From contig PKWS01000070.1 in the NCBI GenBank assembly GCA_003132105.1, forward strand, positions 7,494 to 17,642: a DNA stretch of 10,149 nt. Direction: 5' to 3'. Positions 7,293 to 10,149 of this stretch are shown in pieces. Position 1 is the stretch's first letter; each line of letters begins with the position of its first letter. A program made the translations under genes and the position numbers. This DNA is from Desulfosporosinus sp. GTDB lineage: Bacteria; Bacillota; Desulfitobacteriia; Desulfitobacteriales; Desulfitobacteriaceae. The notes below the pieces were generated by a model that was not told the DNA's origin, made no database searches, and was given only the letters and a program-made list of their open reading frames with translations.

Positions 7293-7400
7293 TCATTTTA
7301 TCGGGGCAACGTTCGAGGTACCGTATAATAGGGCTATCCAATTGTCACTAAAAAAATGTCCTGCAGGTTGATTAGAGTCAGCGACGGTCCCCACGATCAT
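7293..7400 (-). CDS. Possible small leader ORF (33-35 codons) before the acyltransferase gene
   Basis: A minus-strand frame from ATG (7400) or, better, GTG (7394) ends at TGA (7293-7295). A strong AGGAGG (7403-7408) lies 8 bases before the GTG but only 2 before the ATG, favouring the GTG. The peptide ends LLYGTSNVAPIK and has no membrane segment or family I recognise. Its stop codon touches the GAAGGGA ribosome site of the acyltransferase gene, 16 bp upstream of that start, so translational coupling is plausible. The frame is open for another ten codons upstream of the ATG, to a TAG, so a remnant of a larger broken gene is also possible. Confidence 0.35.
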   Translation of the reverse strand: MIVGTVADSNQPAGHFFSDNWIALLYGTSNVAPIK

Positions 7401-7495
7401 AGCCTCCTCTTTCAATTCCTCTTGTTCCTACATCGAAGTCTTTTATTTTTCAGTTCAACCGACATAATTCTATCATACACCCTAGTTTTCTGCAC

Positions 7496-7534
7496 TAAAA
7501 AAAGACTACCTTGTCGTTAAGTCGACGGTAGCCT
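7496..7534 (-). terminator. Rho-independent terminator of the 7547-8182 gene
   Basis: On the minus strand GGCTACCGTCG pairs with CGACAAGGTAGTC: a four-base inner stem (7513-7516 with 7523-7526) and a seven-base outer stem (7504-7510 with 7527-7533), separated by a two-base bulge. Seven U residues (7503-7497) follow at once. One outer pair is G-U only in the minus-strand RNA, which supports leftward termination. It lies 13 bp after the stop codon at 7547. Confidence 0.9.
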
Positions 7535-7546
7535 TCTTATCTTATG

Positions 7547-8182
7547 TTACAGGATTGAGTTCTCTCCTGTAATCATCCAACGGGAATTCTGTTTCAGCAG
7601 ATTAACTCGGATCTGCACGGTTTGTTCATGCTCTTCCCCGAAGGAAGTCCCATCCACTAGACTATAATCCTTTGCCTTGTAGTGGTAATCCACTCGGAGT
7701 GTGGCTGTATTTGCATCTTTGCTTTCCACGTTAACCTGGTCAAAGGTTATTTGGGTGACATCTAAACCTATGCCTTGAACCAAGAACTCTTCCGCTCGTC
7801 GGGCATGTTTCTCTAATAGTTCCCCTGTATAGGCTTTGGCCAGTGTGAGACGAAAGGCATTCATATCCGCTGACTTCCATGCTCCGAAGAAAATACCGAT
7901 ATCCTGCTTATAGTCTGCTACGATTTGTTGATCCTCTGGATTAGCAATATTCAAAGCGGAGCTAGTTGTTGAAAGATTATCCTGTACCGTGTTAAGGGGG
8001 GGAGGGGTTTGCGTCGAAGCATTTACCACTCCTGAGACCGTTTGAACGTTGTCTTGACCACGTAGTTTGGAGATAAAAGATCCCGGGGAACTCGGATTCG
8101 TGAGTAAAGACACACCTAGTGTTCCAACTATTACACCAAGACCTAAAGCCAGAGCTACAGATAACAATTTCATTTTACGCAT
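7547..8182 (-). CDS. Exported, membrane-anchored protein with possible NTF2-like C-terminal domain; function unknown
   Basis: A 211-residue protein I do not recognise by name. A Lys/Arg start and one hydrophobic segment (about 6-27) with no lipobox cysteine suggest an N-terminal anchor or uncleaved signal. A Ser/Thr/Pro/Asn-rich linker (about 28-80) includes TPPP at 59-62, encoded across a seven-C run (7996-8002). The C-terminal half has an alternating layout (IGIFFGAWKSADMNAFR, then strand-like TATLRVDYHYKAKD and QTVQIRVNLLKQNSRWMI) that resembles NTF2-like domains with a closing Arg-Trp strand. The ATG at 8182 follows AAGGAGAT, which is fully paired in a leader hairpin (8189-8241). A strong terminator follows the stop. 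Its position between uridylyltransferase and polysaccharide genes suggests an envelope role, which is inference only. Confidence 0.85.
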   Translation of the reverse strand: MRKMKLLSVALALGLGVIVGTLGVSLLTNPSSPGSFISKLRGQDNVQTVSGVVNASTQTPPPLNTVQDNLSTTSSALNIANPEDQQIVADYKQDIGIFFGAWKSADMNAFRLTLAKAYTGELLEKHARRAEEFLVQGIGLDVTQITFDQVNVESKDANTATLRVDYHYKAKDYSLVDGTSFGEEHEQTVQIRVNLLKQNSRWMITGENSIL

Positions 8183-8188
8183 AAGACC

Positions 8189-8241
8189 AAAATCTCCTTC
8201 AACTGGTTTTATTACTAGTTTGACCAGCGTAAGGAGATTTT
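8189..8241 (-). promoter_or_regulatory. Leader hairpin that buries the ribosome binding site of the 7547-8182 gene
   Basis: In the transcribed strand AAAATCTCCTT (8241-8231) pairs perfectly over 11 bp with AAGGAGATTTT (8199-8189), which contains the AAGGAG ribosome site. A second stem, CTGGT/ACCAG (8227-8223 with 8207-8203), continues inward after a symmetric three-base internal loop, closing a 15-base loop. The hairpin ends 6 bp before the ATG. No U-run follows, so it is not a terminator. A translational switch (thermosensor-like, or opened by protein, small RNA or a translating ribosome) is the natural reading. Confidence 0.65.
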
Positions 8242-8261
8242 AGACATCAATCATCTTATTT

Positions 8262-8282
8262 CCCCATAGCTGAAGCTAGGGG
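8262..8282. repeat. Bulged hairpin resembling an IS200/IS605 element end
   Basis: CCCC-A-TAGCT-GA-AGCTA-GGGG forms a stem with one bulged base. On the minus strand it reads AAGCCCCTAGCTTCAGCTAT and resembles the imperfect hairpins I recall at the ends of IS200/IS605 (TnpA/TnpB) elements. No transposase or TnpB frame is present, so at most it is a remnant or a non-autonomous end. It lies within the 507-bp gap between the two exported-protein genes. Confidence 0.3.
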
Positions 8283-8302
8283 CTTTACGGCAACAAGTGG
8301 TA

Positions 8303-8343
8303 AAAGCGCAAGGCCTGTCCCTGTAGGGCAGGCCTTGCGCTTT
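8303..8343. terminator. Perfect 15-bp stem hairpin, probable terminator
   Basis: AAAGCGCAAGGCCTG (8303-8317) pairs perfectly with 8329-8343 around an 11-base loop that can itself pair CCC with GGG. Leftward transcripts end the stem with UUUUA, a short U-run. It sits about 350 bp past the stop codon of the 8690-9418 gene and before the leader of the next gene. It is therefore either a distant terminator or the 3' end of an unannotated small RNA. Confidence 0.6.
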
Positions 8344-8689
8344 ATATCCAGTTTTTCCAGACAAGAAACACAGCAACTAAATTCGTTTTTCAACCTTGAT
8401 ACTTACAAGGTCACACAAATACTTAACTTAGTTGCCTATTCAGTTAACCAATCTAAGAATCAATAAAATCATTCCTCTTATTTCGTTTAAAAATTTATAT
8501 TAAAATCTAGAGAATTAATGCTCTTTACCTAAGCATCATTTTTGCTGAATGTCTATCTATTCTAACGTTAATAAGTACAGGAGCCATCGTGCACCTGGAA
8601 ACCAATTCAGTGTGAATACTAGCGCATATAATACTACAGCTTAGCTTCATTTCATTCCTATTGTCATTGCGTAAGATTAATAAACTGAA
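8344..8689. other. AT-rich intergenic stretch without a gene
   Basis: No credible coding frame, tRNA or known riboswitch is visible. The only structure noticed is a nested inverted repeat at 8373-8435: arms GCAACTAAATT and AACTTAGTTGC match at 10 of 11 bases and enclose a perfect ACCTTG/CAAGGT hairpin (8393-8398 with 8406-8411). It lacks a U-run. Confidence 0.55.
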
Positions 8690-9418
8690 TTATGTCCGTT
8701 TGGTTGCAAACGGCGTCGCTCCGTAGATTTTTGAACTTAGATCATTGCGCATAATGTGCGCATCTAAATCATGAATTCCTTGGTGGAACTGTTCAATCCT
8801 CGTTTTATCCTTTGAGTCTAAAGCGTCCATTCCGCTGTTCAAAAGCACATCCAGGTAACTTGTGAATGTGACTGCATTGGAAGCATTCGCTTCATTTTTT
8901 AACTGCTTGTCCAAGAGCGTTTTATGGAACAAAATATACCTCTTTATGTCTTGCTCGTTCATCTGCGGACCTGCGGCCGGCCCGAAGAGAAGACCGTCTA
9001 CATATTGGTGAATGTTCCACACAGTACCAAAAGCTAATGTTTTGGTATCATTGCTTAAGGCGGTCTCACCAAAGAACATCGTAACAGACGGTGCCAGGTC
9101 TATTAGATTATTGTCCGGTTCCCTATATTTACTTTTGGTACCAGTGTCTCCTGGGGGGGGGGTAGTAATGGTAGTGGCTGGTGTGACTGGTGTAGCTGGT
9201 GTAGTTGCTGGCTTCACCGCTCCGTTGCTCGCAGGGGCTCCGGTCGAATCAACGGGTGGGGATTGAATGACTACCTGGTCAGAGTTGGCACTTTGTGGCA
9301 TTAGAACCTTCCAGGCGCTTGGGCCATACACCCCAGCAGCAACAACAGTACCGGCCAGAACTAACGTCCCGACTAAGGTCACAATCCTCTTTCTGTCCAT
9401 AGGTATCAGTGGTCTCAT
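8690..9418 (-). CDS. Exported, membrane-anchored protein with Thr/Pro linker and C10 coding tract; function unknown
   Basis: A 242-residue protein I do not recognise. One hydrophobic segment (about 12-32) after MDRKR gives an N-terminal anchor. A low-complexity Pro/Thr/Ala linker (about 45-92, with repeated PAT and TPAT units) leads to a C-terminal, apparently helical domain (about 100-242) with no Cys and no motif I can name. The linker codons TPPP lie on a run of ten C (9162-9153). Losing or adding one base would bring a stop codon within about 20 codons and leave only the anchor and linker. The ATG at 9418 follows AGGAGGGAG (9435-9427), which can pair with an upstream copy of its complement. 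The gene lies 191 bp after the uridylyltransferase gene. Its layout parallels the 7547-8182 gene, but their C-terminal domains do not look alike. Confidence 0.83.
   Translation of the reverse strand: MRPLIPMDRKRIVTLVGTLVLAGTVVAAGVYGPSAWKVLMPQSANSDQVVIQSPPVDSTGAPASNGAVKPATTPATPVTPATTITTPPPGDTGTKSKYREPDNNLIDLAPSVTMFFGETALSNDTKTLAFGTVWNIHQYVDGLLFGPAAGPQMNEQDIKRYILFHKTLLDKQLKNEANASNAVTFTSYLDVLLNSGMDALDSKDKTRIEQFHQGIHDLDAHIMRNDLSSKIYGATPFATKRT
9153..9162 (-). repeat. C10 homopolymer inside the 8690-9418 gene
   Basis: Ten consecutive C residues on the coding strand encode part of Thr-Pro-Pro-Pro. One base fewer gives a frame that ends at TAA after about 15 codons; one base more ends at TAA sooner, after CAA AAG. 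Such tracts change length by slipped-strand mispairing during replication, so this is a candidate ON/OFF switch. Confidence 0.75.
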
Positions 9419-9424
9419 TGGTCT

Positions 9425-9485
9425 CTCTCCCTCCTATATTTTATTTACGGTACGTAAGCATTTTACCAATTTATAGGAGAGAAAA
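9425..9485 (-). promoter_or_regulatory. Leader hairpin that can bury the ribosome binding site of the 8690-9418 gene
   Basis: In minus-strand RNA, UUUUCUCUCCUAUA (9485-9472) can pair with UAUAGGAGGGAGAG (9438-9425). The eight inner pairs are Watson-Crick (CTCCTATA/TATAGGAG). The six outer ones are Watson-Crick or G-U, 14 in all. The paired arm contains the AGGAGG ribosome site. The 33-base interior holds a small TTACG/CGTAA hairpin (9445-9457). The arm ends 6 bp before the ATG, the same geometry as the leader at 8189-8241. No U-run follows. Confidence 0.55.
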
Positions 9486-9609
9486 GTGTCGTTTTTGCTG
9501 TAAAGCTTGGATCATTTTCCGTCATTTGCTTTCGAGAAATACCATAAAAATCCTGTCTAACCATAAATTTCGCGAAGATGAAGCAGCATGTCCAAAATAT
9601 ATTTTAGTC

Positions 9610-10149
9610 TCACACTCTCTCGATTTCTGCTTTCCGAACCAATACCCGCAGATAATTCATGAGTTCCTCCGAAAGATCTCCTCGGCGCAAAGCATATTCG
9701 ATGGTCGCTTCCACGAAGCCCAACTTGTCTCCGACGTCATATCTCCGGCCTTCAAACTCGTAAGCAAGAATTTCCTGAGATCGGCCCAGTTCCCTAATCC
9801 CATCCGTGAGCTGAATCTCCCCACCCTTCCCCGGTGGAAGGACACTCAAAATATCAAATATCTCCGGATTTAAGATATACCGTCCCATTATGGCTAAGCG
9901 AGTTTCCGGAGCATCCTCCGAACGAGGTTTCTCCACCATATTCTTGGCACGATAAAGCCTATCGGCAAACTTTTCACCATCCACGATCCCGTATTTGGAC
10001 GTATCCTCAAGTGGGACTTCCTTAACCCCAACAATACTTGCTCCATAGCGCTCGTAATGATTCATCATTTGGCGCAAAGCAGGCACTTCGGAATAGATGA
10101 CATCATCTCCTAAAAGGACTGCAAACGGTTCATTTCCGATAAATTTTCG
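9610..10149 (-). CDS. galU: UTP-glucose-1-phosphate uridylyltransferase, C-terminal part (5' end beyond window)
   Basis: The frame is open from the right edge to TGA at 9610, giving 179 residues. About 110 N-terminal residues of a roughly 290-residue family, including the nucleotide-binding start, lie outside. The visible part has PFAVLLGDDV, KYGIVDG, a VEKP motif with APETRLAIMGRYIL, GGEIQLTDGI, and the family-typical ending YDVGDKLGFVEATIEYAL. The enzyme makes UDP-glucose from UTP and glucose-1-phosphate in the cytoplasm, supplying surface polysaccharide and teichoic-acid-type glycans. It is the first gene of the visible leftward block. No clear terminator follows its stop: only a 12-bp AT palindrome (9595-9606) is seen, so read-through into the exported-protein gene is possible. 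The orthologue could be called gtaB or galU; function is secure, the exact symbol less so. Confidence 0.93.
   Translation of the reverse strand, partial: RKFIGNEPFAVLLGDDVIYSEVPALRQMMNHYERYGASIVGVKEVPLEDTSKYGIVDGEKFADRLYRAKNMVEKPRSEDAPETRLAIMGRYILNPEIFDILSVLPPGKGGEIQLTDGIRELGRSQEILAYEFEGRRYDVGDKLGFVEATIEYALRRGDLSEELMNYLRVLVRKAEIERV

Noticed and set aside
8189..8241. Leader hairpin as a rho-independent terminator
   Set aside because: No U-run follows on the transcribed strand and it ends 6 bp before an ATG; ribosome-site sequestration fits better.
9012..9266. Plus-strand frame rich in Val/Gly/Ala opposite the 8690-9418 gene
   Set aside because: It is the reverse reading of the Thr/Pro linker codons and has no ribosome site.
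9595..9606. AAAATATATTTT palindrome after galU as a terminator
   Set aside because: A pure A/T stem has too little stability and no proper loop; it may be chance in AT-rich DNA.
9409..9873. 154-codon plus-strand frame over the galU end
   Set aside because: It opposes the well-conserved uridylyltransferase coding strand and has no recognisable domain.

Overview
The window reads as chromosomal DNA of a mid-GC Firmicute. Strong AGGAGG-type ribosome binding sites, U-tract terminators and the protein sequences suggest the Desulfosporosinus/Desulfitobacterium group; the genus is an inference and was not tested. Every supported gene lies on the minus strand, so the window is transcribed from right to left as one cell-surface polysaccharide block.

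In transcription order the right end holds the C-terminal part of a UTP-glucose-1-phosphate uridylyltransferase (9610-10149). Next come two unrecognised exported proteins (8690-9418 and 7547-8182). They share one layout: an N-terminal membrane anchor, a Thr/Ser/Pro linker encoded across a C-homopolymer, and a C-terminal domain. Each also has a leader in which the Shine-Dalgarno sequence can be buried in a hairpin. A clear terminator (7496-7534) closes this part. A possible 33-35 codon leader ORF and an AT-rich membrane acyltransferase (6158-7276) follow.

The left half is a nucleotide-sugar pathway. It has a membrane-bound WbpM/FlaA1-type UDP-GlcNAc 4,6-dehydratase (4145-6052), a UDP-GlcNAc 6-dehydrogenase of WbpA type (2772-4127), a Gfo/Idh/MocA oxidoreductase of WbpB/WlbA type (1548-2597), and a hexapeptide-repeat acyltransferase cut by the left edge (1-674) that fits the WbpD step. 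The set matches the Pseudomonas B-band O-antigen route from UDP-GlcNAc towards UDP-2,3-diacetamido-2,3-dideoxyglucuronate. The aminotransferase (WbpE step) is missing and would be expected beyond the left edge.

Between the WbpB-like and WbpD-like genes lie about 870 bp without a credible gene. They hold three related palindromic elements (721-925, about 1011-1182, 1241-1509), one with near-60-bp inverted arms and one that can fold into a branched, cloverleaf-like shape. The most interesting signals in the window are the paired Shine-Dalgarno-sequestering leaders plus frame-disrupting C-tracts of the two exported proteins, and this repeat cluster.
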